Source: Clostridia bacterium
GTDB taxonomy: Bacteria; Bacillota; Clostridia; Christensenellales; Aristaeellaceae
DNA length: 64,000 nt
NCBI GenBank assembly: GCA_017524615.1
Contig: JAFXVJ010000019.1
Coordinates: forward strand, 1-64,000
Direction: 5' to 3'
Under the pieces are notes generated by a model. The model saw only the letters and a list, made by a program, of their open reading frames with translations, was not told where the DNA came from and made no database searches. Shown here one piece after another: positions 44,980 through 53,316 of the stretch (the stretch's first letter is position 1; each line of letters begins with the position of its first letter). The position numbers were made by a program, and so were the translations under genes.

Positions 44980-47181
44980 ATGAGACGTTTCAGAAACCTG
45001 GTCATCGGCGGCATCCAGAATAAGGTCCTCAACCTGATCCTGCTCACGATTATTCTGCTCACGGCTGCGTTCACGGCAGTGTCCGTATATCAGGGCAGGA
45101 TGCTTGCGCAGCTGGCCGCCGAATCCGGTGAGAATCAAAAGAAAACAATTTCTGAAATCGCATCTTCCGCCATGGATCAGGTGGTGACCCAGTCGCTGCT
45201 GCGCTCAAACAAAGCGGCGGCCCGCATGACCGATGACGTGTTCGATGCGGCGGCGGCCCGGGTGACATTCCTGGCGGACTGCGCCACGCGGCTGTTTGCG
45301 CATGCGGAGGATTACGCGCTTCAGCCCTTTGCCCCCCCTGATCCGGCGGACGACGGCGCCTGGACCGCCAAGACGCTCTTCGCCGACGGCGTGGACGGGC
45401 GCGATCCCGCCGTCGCCGCCAAGGTGGGGCTGACTGCCAATCTGGCCGATACCATGATTTCCCTGTGCCCCGCTTTCGGAACCGCCGCGGTTTACGTGGC
45501 CCTGCCTGAGGGCGTTCACTTCTACGTGAGCAGCCTTTCTTCCGGCTGGCTCACGGACGGAAAAGTACGTTCTTACGATCCCCGTGAGCGCGGATGGTAT
45601 CAGCAGGCGGCGCAAGCGGGCGGATTGATCTTTACCGACGGCGAATGGGACGCCGCCACCGGCGCATACTGCGTGGAGTGCGCCATGCCTGTTTTCGGTC
45701 CGGAGGGCAGTCTGCAGGCCGTTGTCGGCACAGACTTGTTCCTGAACGACATCGAAGCGGCGCTGACCGACTATCTGGTGGAGGGCGAATACCATCTGCT
45801 GATCACGCAAAAAGGACGGGCCGTGCTGCCCATGCAGGCGGAAGCTTTTCCGATGGCGGAAAGCGACCGGGACGGCGACCTGCGCGCGTCTCAGAACGAA
45901 TTCCTGTCCGCGACGGTCAGCGACGCGCTGCAGGAAAAAAACACCGGCATTGCCCTGGGCAGGCTGAACAGCGGGGATTACTACATGGCCGCGGCGTCTA
46001 TTCCGTCCACGGGCTGGGTGCTGCTGTCCGCCTTCGATCAATCCATTGCCAATCAGCATGAAAGAACGCTCATTGACAGTGTTTCCCGGCTTCAGGAAGA
46101 AGCCACCGCCACCTATCAGGATAAAATGGCAAAAACCCGCGTCTCCACCCAGATCCTGTTCGCATTGATGATCCTGCTGACGCTGGGCTGCGCGCTGGCG
46201 CTGGGCAAGCGCATCGTCAAGCCCCTGAACACCATCACTGAGCGCATATCGGAGCTCAGGGAAGGCAATCTGGAATTCCAGATGGACGACGCTTACCGCA
46301 CGGGCGACGAGGTGCAGGCGCTGGCGGAATCCTTCGCCGCCCTTTCCCACAAGACATTGGAATACATGGATACGGTGAAGCGCGTGGCCGCTGAAAAGGA
46401 GCGCATCAGCACGGAGCTGTCCCTGGCGACGAAGATCCAGGAAGCGATGCTGCCGCATATCATTCCCGCGTTCCCCGACCGCGCGGATTTCGATATCATC
46501 GGCAGCATGGACCCTGCCAAGGAAGTGGGCGGAGATTTTTACGATTATTTCCTGATCGACGACAATCATTTGTGCATGCTGATCGCGGACGTGAGCGGCA
46601 AGGGCGTGCCCGCGGCGCTGTTCATGATGGCCAGTAAAATCATCCTGCAAAGCGTGGCCATGCTGGGCGGAACCCCCGCGGAAATCCTCACCAGGACCAA
46701 CGAGGCCATCTGCTCCAACAATGAGGCGCAGATGTTCGTGACGGTGTGGCTCGGCATTCTGGAATTGTCCACCGGCAAGTTGACATGCGCCAACGCGGGC
46801 CATGAATACCCGGTGTTTAAGCGCCCCGGCGGGGATTTTGAACTCTACAAGGACCGCCACGGTTTTGTGATCGGCGGCATGAAAAGCGCAAAGTATCGCG
46901 AATATGAGATGCAGCTGGAGCCCGGCGCCAAGCTGTTCGTGTATACCGACGGCGTGCCGGAGGCCTCCAACGACCGGCAGGAGCTGTTCGGCACGGAACG
47001 CATGATCCAGGCGCTGAACCGGACAAAAGACGCCGCGCCCCTGGACTTGCTGAAAAACATGCGCAAAGCGGTGGACAGTTTCGTGCTGGACGCCGAGCAG
47101 TTTGACGATCTGACCATGATGTGCCTGGAATACAAGGGGCCGGAAGCCGCCGGACAGGAGAATGGCCCACGGAAGAAATGA
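44980..47181 (+). CDS. SpoIIE-type PP2C phosphatase with extracellular Cache sensor
   Basis: A 733-residue membrane protein. TM1 (about 12-35), an extracellular Cache-like region (about 40-395, with VRSYDPRERGWYQQAAQAGG and MPVFGPEGSLQAVVGTDLFL typical of dCache), TM2 (about 400-420), HAMP (about 422-475), a short coiled coil (EKERISTELSLATKIQEAML) and a PP2C domain (about 490-720) with EVGGDFYDYF, IADVSGKGVPAALFM, NAGHEYP, FVYTDGVPEASN and FDDLTMM carrying the metal-binding Asp residues. It dephosphorylates STAS antagonists in response to an outside ligand. AGGAG precedes ATG 44980; the upstream in-frame extension lacks a ribosome site. It overlaps the next gene by 4 nt. Confidence 0.93.
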   Translation: MRRFRNLVIGGIQNKVLNLILLTIILLTAAFTAVSVYQGRMLAQLAAESGENQKKTISEIASSAMDQVVTQSLLRSNKAAARMTDDVFDAAAARVTFLADCATRLFAHAEDYALQPFAPPDPADDGAWTAKTLFADGVDGRDPAVAAKVGLTANLADTMISLCPAFGTAAVYVALPEGVHFYVSSLSSGWLTDGKVRSYDPRERGWYQQAAQAGGLIFTDGEWDAATGAYCVECAMPVFGPEGSLQAVVGTDLFLNDIEAALTDYLVEGEYHLLITQKGRAVLPMQAEAFPMAESDRDGDLRASQNEFLSATVSDALQEKNTGIALGRLNSGDYYMAAASIPSTGWVLLSAFDQSIANQHERTLIDSVSRLQEEATATYQDKMAKTRVSTQILFALMILLTLGCALALGKRIVKPLNTITERISELREGNLEFQMDDAYRTGDEVQALAESFAALSHKTLEYMDTVKRVAAEKERISTELSLATKIQEAMLPHIIPAFPDRADFDIIGSMDPAKEVGGDFYDYFLIDDNHLCMLIADVSGKGVPAALFMMASKIILQSVAMLGGTPAEILTRTNEAICSNNEAQMFVTVWLGILELSTGKLTCANAGHEYPVFKRPGGDFELYKDRHGFVIGGMKSAKYREYEMQLEPGAKLFVYTDGVPEASNDRQELFGTERMIQALNRTKDAAPLDLLKNMRKAVDSFVLDAEQFDDLTMMCLEYKGPEAAGQENGPRKK

Positions 47182-47677
47182 CGCTGCCCGCCTTGATCGA
47201 AAGCATTCCCGCTCTGACCGCACGGATCGGCGAAGCGCCGGAAAAGCTCCATTGCCCCATGAAAGCCCAAATGCAGCTTGATATGGCCATCGGCGAAATC
47301 TTGAGCAACATCGCCCGCTGCGCCTATCCCCTTTAAGCGGGCGCCGTGACCGTGCGATACGGTTTTGGCGCGGCGCCACGGCTGTTTTCCATGACGTGTT
47401 CGGATCAGTGGATCCCGTTCAATCCCCTGCTGCAAAGCGACCCCGATCCTTCTCTTGGGGCGGATAAACGGGCCGTTGACGGGCTGGGCATCTTCCTGGT
47501 GAAGAAAACCACGGACGACGTCCGCTATCGGTGTCAGGCCGGGGCAATATCCTGTTCCTGAAGAAAGCCCTGTATGACAAAATGAACGAATCTTCGATGT
47601 CCTCTTCATCCCGGTCAAGCCGACCGGAAGGAGAGACGCGCAAAGGGAATACCATTAAAAAACATTTGGGAGGATGA
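47178..47677 (+). pseudogene. Broken RsbW-type anti-sigma serine kinase
   Basis: The reading frame starts at ATG 47178 inside the stop of the phosphatase gene (ATGA). It reads MTLPALIESIPALTARIG, then MQLDMAIGEILSNIARCAYP (N-box Glu and Asn present), then a TAA at 47334-47336, and resumes in the same frame with AGAVTVRYGFG, MTCSDQWIPFNPLL (Asp of the G1 box region) and AVDGLGIFLVKKTTDDVRYR (G2 box). Near 47545 a one-base shift is needed to read NILFLKKALYDKMNE. Two lesions in one gene suggest real decay; a sequencing error for one of them cannot be excluded. An intact version would phosphorylate the STAS protein at 43767. Confidence 0.85.
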
Positions 47678-47684
47678 ATCCACC

Positions 47685-48515
47685 ATGAAAAGAACTGTGA
47701 GCTGGATTCTGGTGCTGATGCTGGCCTGCGTCTGTCTGACCGCTTTCGCGGAGGACGCCGCGCCTGCGCAGGCGCTCATTGAGCGGATGGTGGTTGGCTA
47801 TGCGGCATACGGGACGAGAGACGGGCAGGCCCTGATAGAGCTCGCCGCCGCCGACCCTGCGCTGGCCGAGCAGTGGTCACGCATCATGGATCTCTGGGAA
47901 GCGCCTGTCACGGTGAACGCAGAGCTGCCGGACAGTTTGCCAGAGGATGATACCCTGTGCCTGATCGGTCTGGGATTCCAATTGAACCCGGACGGCACCA
48001 TGCGGGATGAGCTGACAGAACGCCTGCGGGTGCTGCGGGCGGCCTCCGAACAATACCCGAACGCTGTCATTGTTTGCACGGGCGGCGGCACGGCGGCCGA
48101 CAATCCCACCGCCACGGAAGCTGGCAAAATGGCGGAATGGCTGGCAGAAAACGGCGTTGATCCCGCCAGGATCATCGTGGAGGATCGTTCCCTGACCACG
48201 GCGCAGAATGCCATTTACACCTTCGATCTGCTGGAGCAGCAGCATCCACAGGTGCGGCAGATCGCCATCATCTCCAGCGACTACCACATCGCGACAGGCA
48301 CGCTGCTGTTCGGCGCGGAAGCCATTCTCCGGAAAAGCCCTGTGACGGTGGTCAGCAACGCATCCTGGCACGCGCCCAGCGGCACCCTGAGCGCCATGTT
48401 CCAGGCCGGAGCGTTGATCGAGCTGTCAGGAGACGTGGAAACAGCTTTTGAAATCTATTATGAAACCTATGATATTCACGAGCTGCCGAGCCTGGAAAAG
48501 AGCAATACGCCCTGA
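47685..48515 (+). CDS. Secreted YdcF-family (DUF218) protein
   Basis: A 276-residue exported protein with a signal peptide (MKRTVSWILVLMLACVCLTA, cut after FAE region) and no lipobox. The DUF218/YdcF-SanA domain (about 80-250) is recognised by LCLIGLGFQLNPDGTMRDEL, VIVCTGGGTA, EAGKMAEWLAENGVDPARII, VEDRSLTTAQNAIY and IISSDYHIATGTLLF. The family is linked to envelope or vancomycin tolerance in enterobacteria, biochemistry unclear. GGGAGGA lies 10 nt before the ATG. It directly follows the broken kinase gene and may share its transcript. Confidence 0.88.
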   Translation: MKRTVSWILVLMLACVCLTAFAEDAAPAQALIERMVVGYAAYGTRDGQALIELAAADPALAEQWSRIMDLWEAPVTVNAELPDSLPEDDTLCLIGLGFQLNPDGTMRDELTERLRVLRAASEQYPNAVIVCTGGGTAADNPTATEAGKMAEWLAENGVDPARIIVEDRSLTTAQNAIYTFDLLEQQHPQVRQIAIISSDYHIATGTLLFGAEAILRKSPVTVVSNASWHAPSGTLSAMFQAGALIELSGDVETAFEIYYETYDIHELPSLEKSNTP

Positions 48516-48778
48516 TATTTCCGGCGTTTCCTCCGTGCAAACGCCATGCGGCTTTATAACCCGGACGACCGGGCCCCTGCCGTCCTGCTTGACGCCGGGG
48601 CGTTTCGTGGGCCCATGACGTTCCGATGGGACGGCTGCGTGCCTTAAGCGCGGAACTCGACCCCGGCGCCGGCGCGTTTCGCCCGGCTTCTCTGCTTCAT
48701 GGCTGAACAGTTCCCGCGAATCCTTGAAGGAAATCCTGCTTTTTCCCCATTTCGCCGTTTTTCTTCCCGAAAACCGGG
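48516..48778 (+). other. Spacer with no supported gene
   Basis: About 260 bp with GC-rich imperfect inverted segments (for example CCCGGACGACCGGG near 48559). A 33-codon frame from 48546 (MRLYNPDDRAPAVLLDAGAF) reads like a protein piece but has no ribosome binding site and stops at 48645; it may be a decayed fragment. Confidence 0.4.
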
Positions 48779-48807
48779 TTGAACAAACGGCGATTTTCGT
48801 TTATAAT
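48779..48807 (+). promoter_or_regulatory. Promoter of the DUF2461-hexomutase-transketolase unit
   Basis: TTGAAC (48779-48784), 17-nt spacer, perfect TATAAT (48802-48807), about 25 nt before the GTG start. Confidence 0.8.
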
Positions 48808-48840
48808 GTATACGGCATATTATGGGCAGGAGGAGCGATC

Positions 48841-49545
48841 GTGTTTCAGGGCTTTGGGAAGGAACTGATTCCTTTCTTTCTGGATTTACGCTTTCACAAC
48901 GACAAATCCTTTATGGACGCCAACCGGGAAAGGTATCTTCGGGACGTGCGCCAGCCGTTTTACGATTTTATCGGCGCCATGGGGCCGGGCATGCAGAAAA
49001 TATGCGAGGATATGGAGGTGCGGCCCAATAAATGCCTCAGCCGCATCAACCGGGACACCCGCTTTTCCAAGGACAAGTCCCCTTACCGCGATCACCTGTG
49101 GGTCTCCTTTCGCCAGAGCGGCACGCCCAACGACGGCACGCCCTTTTACTGGTTTGAAATCAGCCCCGAAAATGTGAACTGGGGCGTGGGTGTATGGGGC
49201 GAAAGCCGCGCGGTCATGGACGCCATGCGCAGAAAAATGGCCGCCCATCCCGACGATTTTCTTCGGATACTGCCCGTATTGAAGCGGCGCGGGTTTGTTC
49301 TGGCGGGAGACGCCTGGAAAAAGATGCAGCCGCCGGAGGGGCTGCCCGAAGCGCTGAGGCCCTGGTATCTCAAGAAAAACGTGTACGCGCAGCGGATGGG
49401 CGCGTCGCTGGAATGGATTCATGCACCCGGCATTGTCAAGCGGGTGATGGATGATTACATTGCGCTTGCTCCCCTGTACTGGATCTTCCGGGGCTGTGTG
49501 GAGGAAGCCATGAACCAATTGGACGAACAGGGAGGGAATGTATGA
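48841..49545 (+). CDS. DUF2461-family protein
   Basis: A 234-residue DUF2461 protein of unknown function. Typical parts are FFLDLRFHNDKSFMDANRER near 12, RPNKCLSRINRDTRFSKDKS then PYRDHLWVSF near 62, FYWFEISPENVNWGVGVW near 100, and LVPLYWIFRGCVEEA-like tail. The start is a GTG at 48841, 7 nt after AGGAGG; the frame extends upstream only through the promoter. It overlaps the hexomutase gene by 4 nt, so the two are co-translated; the reason for this pairing is unclear. Confidence 0.88.
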   Translation: MFQGFGKELIPFFLDLRFHNDKSFMDANRERYLRDVRQPFYDFIGAMGPGMQKICEDMEVRPNKCLSRINRDTRFSKDKSPYRDHLWVSFRQSGTPNDGTPFYWFEISPENVNWGVGVWGESRAVMDAMRRKMAAHPDDFLRILPVLKRRGFVLAGDAWKKMQPPEGLPEALRPWYLKKNVYAQRMGASLEWIHAPGIVKRVMDDYIALAPLYWIFRGCVEEAMNQLDEQGGNV

Positions 49546-51053
49546 GTACTGGTTTGCGTGGGCTCAAAAGCGGCACGGATGTGCGGGGACGGGCGCTGGG
49601 CGATGATGCGCCCCTGACGGCGGCGGTGACCGGCCGAATCGGGGCGGCGTTCGTGCAGTGGCTGAAGGAACGGGGGGTGGACAATCCACGGATCGCCCTG
49701 GGCCGCGATTCCCGCATCACAGGCGAAATGCTGCTGAATGCCTGCGCGGAGGGGTGCCATCAGGCGGGCGCCCAGGTGGAAACCTACGGCCTTTGCACCA
49801 CGCCCGCCATGTACATGAGCCTGATCACCGAAGGCTACGGCTGCGACGGCGCGATCATGATCACCGCCAGCCATCACCCCTATGATCGGAACGGCCTCAA
49901 GTTTTTTACCAAAGACGGCGGCATCGACAGCGGGGATCTGGACGCGATCCTGGACATCGCCGAATCGGACGCGCCGCTGCTGGGCAACGCCGGCCCGGTG
50001 ATGCGGCGGGATTTCCTGCCCGTTTACTGTGAGCAGCTCAAGGATCGCATCCGCCAGGGCCTGGACACCGATGTGCAAAAGCCGCTGCTGGGCCTGCACG
50101 TGGTGGTGGACGCCGGCAACGGCGCGGGCGGGTTTTACGCCGGGCTGCTGGAGGATTTGGGCGCCTGGGTGGAGGGCAGCCAGTTCCTGGAGCCGGACGG
50201 CATGTTCCCCCACCACATCCCCAATCCCGAAAATGAAACGGCCATGGCCTCCATCAGCGCCGCGGTGGTGAATGCGGAGGCCGATCTGGGCGTGATTTTC
50301 GATACCGACTGCGACCGGGCCGCCATCGTGGACCGCACGGGACGGGAAATCAACCGCAACCGGCTCATCGCCCTGATTTCCGCGATCCTGCTGGATAAAA
50401 AGCCGGGCTGCACCATCGTGACCGATTCGGTCACCTCCTCCGGCCTCAACCAGTTCATCATGGAATGGGGCGGCGAGCATTACCGCTACAAGCGGGGCTA
50501 CCGCAACGTGATCAACGAGGCCAAGCGCCTCAACGCGGCGGGCATCGACTGCCCCCTGGCCATCGAAACCAGCGGCCACGCCGCCCTGCGGGAAAACCAT
50601 TTCCTGGACGACGGCATGTACCTGGTGACGGTGCTGATCTGCGAGGCTATGCGCCTCAAGCAGGCGGGCAAGGATCTGTCTGATCTGATCGCCGATCTCA
50701 GGGAGCCGGTGGAAAGCGTGGAGATCCGCCTGGATATCCCGGCCGAGGATTTCCGTTCCGCCGGGCTGATCGCCATCGAAAAAGTGGTGGATCACGCGGC
50801 GTTCTCTCCCGGCTGGCACATCGCGCCGGACAACCGGGAGGGCGTGCGCATCAACTTCGATCTGGACGAGGGATTCAACAACGGCTGGTTCCTGCTGCGC
50901 CTGTCCGTTCACGACCCGGTGCTGCCCCTGAACATCGAAAGCGACGTGCCCGGCGGCGTTCAATACATGGCCAAAGCGCTGCAGGATGTGCTGTCCGCTG
51001 TGGAAGGCATTGACCTCAGTAAACTGAAGCAATTCATCGAACAGGAGGATTGA
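49542..51053 (+). CDS. Phosphoglucomutase/phosphomannomutase family enzyme
   Basis: A 503-residue alpha-D-phosphohexomutase that interconverts hexose 1- and 6-phosphates. The phosphoserine loop is [16 protein letters not shown] near 105 (Ser of TASHHP), the metal loop DTDCDRAAI near 262, the sugar loop [15 protein letters not shown] near 345, and a C-terminal phosphate-binding part near 435 ([11 protein letters not shown]). It should pass glucose 1-phosphate from the GH94 phosphorylase encoded downstream into glycolysis. It overlaps DUF2461 by 4 nt; transketolase starts 5 nt after its stop. Confidence 0.93.
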   Translation: MSTGLRGLKSGTDVRGRALGDDAPLTAAVTGRIGAAFVQWLKERGVDNPRIALGRDSRITGEMLLNACAEGCHQAGAQVETYGLCTTPAMYMSLITEGYGCDGAIMITASHHPYDRNGLKFFTKDGGIDSGDLDAILDIAESDAPLLGNAGPVMRRDFLPVYCEQLKDRIRQGLDTDVQKPLLGLHVVVDAGNGAGGFYAGLLEDLGAWVEGSQFLEPDGMFPHHIPNPENETAMASISAAVVNAEADLGVIFDTDCDRAAIVDRTGREINRNRLIALISAILLDKKPGCTIVTDSVTSSGLNQFIMEWGGEHYRYKRGYRNVINEAKRLNAAGIDCPLAIETSGHAALRENHFLDDGMYLVTVLICEAMRLKQAGKDLSDLIADLREPVESVEIRLDIPAEDFRSAGLIAIEKVVDHAAFSPGWHIAPDNREGVRINFDLDEGFNNGWFLLRLSVHDPVLPLNIESDVPGGVQYMAKALQDVLSAVEGIDLSKLKQFIEQED

Positions 51054-51058
51054 TTACC

Positions 51059-53035
51059 ATGGACATCTGTCAAACCACCATCAACAACATCCGCACCCTG
51101 GTGGCGGACACCGTGCAGAAGGCCAACAGCGGCCATCCCGGCGCGCCCATGGGCATGGCCCCCATGGCCTACGCCGTGTGGATGAGCGCCATGAAGCACA
51201 ACCCCAAGGATCCGCAGTGGCCGGACCGGGACCGCTTCGTGCTCAGCAGCGGCCATGCCAGTTCCCTGATCTACAGCCTGCTGCACCTGACCGGCTACGG
51301 CCTGACCCTGGACGATATGAAGCAGTTCCGTCAGTGGGGCAGCAAAACCCCCGGCCATCCGGAGTACCGCCACACCGTGGGCGTGGAAACCACCACCGGC
51401 CCCCTGGGCCAGGGCGTGGCCAACGCCGTGGGTTTCGCCATCGCCGAAACCATGCTGGCCGCCCATTTTAACCGCCCCAATTTCCCCGTTGTGGATCACC
51501 GGGTGTACGCCTTCTGCGGCGACGGCTGCATGATGGAGGGCATCGCCAGCGAGGCCTGCTCCCTGGCAGGCACCCTGAAGCTGGGCAAGCTGACCCTGCT
51601 CTATGACGACAATGAAATCTCCATCGAGGGCAGCACCGACATCGCTTTCCGCGAAAACGTGCCCGCCCGGTTTGAAGCGTACGGCTGGCAGGTGATCCGT
51701 CTTCAGGACGGCAATGACGTGGACGCCATCATCGCCGCCATTGAGGAAGGCAAAAAGGACGAGCGGCCCACCCTCATCGTGTGCCCCACGAAGATTGGCT
51801 TCGGGTGCCCCGCCAAGGAAGGCAAATCCTCCGCCCACGGCGAGCCCCTGGGCGTGGACAATGTGAAGGCGACCAAGCAGAACCTGGGCATGCCGGAGGA
51901 CGATTTCTGCGTGCTGCCCGAGGTGTATGAGCATGTACGCGCCCAGATGGAAAAGAACGAAAAGGCCGAGGCGGAATGGAACGATCTGTTCGTGGCCTAC
52001 TGCAAGGCGTATCCCGGTCTGGCCGAGGAATGGGAAGCCTGGCACAGCCAGGAGCTTCCCGACGAAGTGGCCCTGAACGACGCCCTGTGGCAGTGGGACG
52101 CCAAGATGGCCACCCGCGCCACCTCCGGCGAAATGATCAACCGCCTGGCCAAGCTGCTTCCCAACCTGGTGGGCGGCAGCGCCGACCTGGCCCCCTCCAA
52201 TAAAACCAACATCAAGGACGGCGGCGACTATTCCGCCGAAAACCGGGCCGGCCGCAACCTGCACTTCGGTGTGCGCGAGCACGCCATGGCCGCCATCTGC
52301 AACGCCATCGCCCTCCACGGCGGACTGCGCGTGTTCTGCGGCACCTTCTTCGTGTTCAGCGATTACATGAAGCACGCCATGCGCATGAGCGCCATCATGA
52401 AGCTGCCCGTCACCTATGTGCTCACCCACGATTCCATCGGCGTGGGCGAGGACGGCGCCACCCACGAGCCCATCGAGCAATTGGCCGGCCTGCGCGCCAT
52501 TCCCGATATGCTGGTGTTCCGTCCCGCCGACGGCAAGGAAACCACCGCGGGCTGGCTGACGGCTCTCACCGCCGGGCTGCCCACCTGCCTGGTGCTCACC
52601 CGTCAAAACCTGCCCCAGTATGAAAACAGCGGGTGCGAGGCCATGAAGGGCGGCTACATCCTGGCCGATTCCGACAAGGAAACCCCGGATGTGCTGCTGA
52701 TCGCTTCCGGCTCCGAAGTGGAGCAGATGATGGGCGCCAAGGAAGAATTGAAGAAAGACGGCATCGACGCCCGCGTCATCTCCATGCCCTGCATGGAACT
52801 GTTCCTCAAGCAGCCCAAGGATTATCAGGATCAGGTGATCCCGCCCTGCGTACGCGCCCGCGTTACCATGGAAGCCGGCGTCACCATGCCCTGGTATCGC
52901 TTTACAGGCCTGGACGGCAAGGCCATCGGCATCGACCGCTACGGCGCCTCCGCGCCCTATGCCGTGCTGTTCCGCGAGTTCGGCTTCACGGTGGAAAACG
53001 CGGTGAAGGCCGCCAAGGAAGTATTGGCCAAGTAA
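51059..53035 (+). CDS. tkt: Transketolase
   Basis: A 658-residue thiamine diphosphate enzyme of the non-oxidative pentose phosphate pathway. Landmarks are [20 protein letters not shown] near 22, [18 protein letters not shown] near 65, [17 protein letters not shown] near 115, [18 protein letters not shown] near 155 (ThDP motif GDG), [20 protein letters not shown] near 465 and the R-rich C-terminal domain. Length is typical. CAGGAGG 10 nt before the ATG at 51059 decides the start over an in-frame TTG. It ends at a strong terminator. Confidence 0.97.
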   Translation: MDICQTTINNIRTLVADTVQKANSGHPGAPMGMAPMAYAVWMSAMKHNPKDPQWPDRDRFVLSSGHASSLIYSLLHLTGYGLTLDDMKQFRQWGSKTPGHPEYRHTVGVETTTGPLGQGVANAVGFAIAETMLAAHFNRPNFPVVDHRVYAFCGDGCMMEGIASEACSLAGTLKLGKLTLLYDDNEISIEGSTDIAFRENVPARFEAYGWQVIRLQDGNDVDAIIAAIEEGKKDERPTLIVCPTKIGFGCPAKEGKSSAHGEPLGVDNVKATKQNLGMPEDDFCVLPEVYEHVRAQMEKNEKAEAEWNDLFVAYCKAYPGLAEEWEAWHSQELPDEVALNDALWQWDAKMATRATSGEMINRLAKLLPNLVGGSADLAPSNKTNIKDGGDYSAENRAGRNLHFGVREHAMAAICNAIALHGGLRVFCGTFFVFSDYMKHAMRMSAIMKLPVTYVLTHDSIGVGEDGATHEPIEQLAGLRAIPDMLVFRPADGKETTAGWLTALTAGLPTCLVLTRQNLPQYENSGCEAMKGGYILADSDKETPDVLLIASGSEVEQMMGAKEELKKDGIDARVISMPCMELFLKQPKDYQDQVIPPCVRARVTMEAGVTMPWYRFTGLDGKAIGIDRYGASAPYAVLFREFGFTVENAVKAAKEVLAK

Positions 53036-53048
53036 TTGAAACGCGGAT

Positions 53049-53083
53049 CGGCCTGGGGCGGGCAACCGCCCCGGGCCGGTTTT
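53049..53083 (+). terminator. Rho-independent terminator after tkt
   Basis: CGGCCTGGGGCGG (53049-53061), loop GCAA, CCGCCCCGGGCCG (53066-53078), then GTTTTG. The stem has one mismatch. The rest of the spacer to 53316 shows no clear promoter; a short frame from 53099 (MIRKAEKREALAPLQA) lacks a ribosome site. Confidence 0.8.
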
Positions 53084-53316
53084 GTATCGGGCGCATGCAT
53101 GATCCGCAAAGCGGAAAAGCGGGAGGCCCTGGCGCCGCTGCAGGCCTGCGAAGGCCGGGCCCGGGAACAGGGCTGCCGGGAGGCCGGAAAGATCATCCGC
53201 TTTGCAAAGGAACCCGTAACGCCCATTTTTTTTCCGATCTGACAGGACAATGAAAGTTTGCGCCGAATATAGAAAGTAGCAAAATCCGGTAACGACGAAA
53301 GAGGAGGACATCCCCC

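Noticed and set aside
44769..45023. Short frame before the phosphatase gene
   Set aside because: No ribosome binding site, overlaps the well-supported start of the phosphatase gene in another frame.
53099..53242. 47-codon frame between the tkt terminator and the GH94 gene
   Set aside because: No ribosome site or family match; too short to support.
50960..53311. Open minus-strand frame of 783 codons opposite transketolase
   Set aside because: Same reason: composition typical of an antisense shadow of a strongly biased gene.
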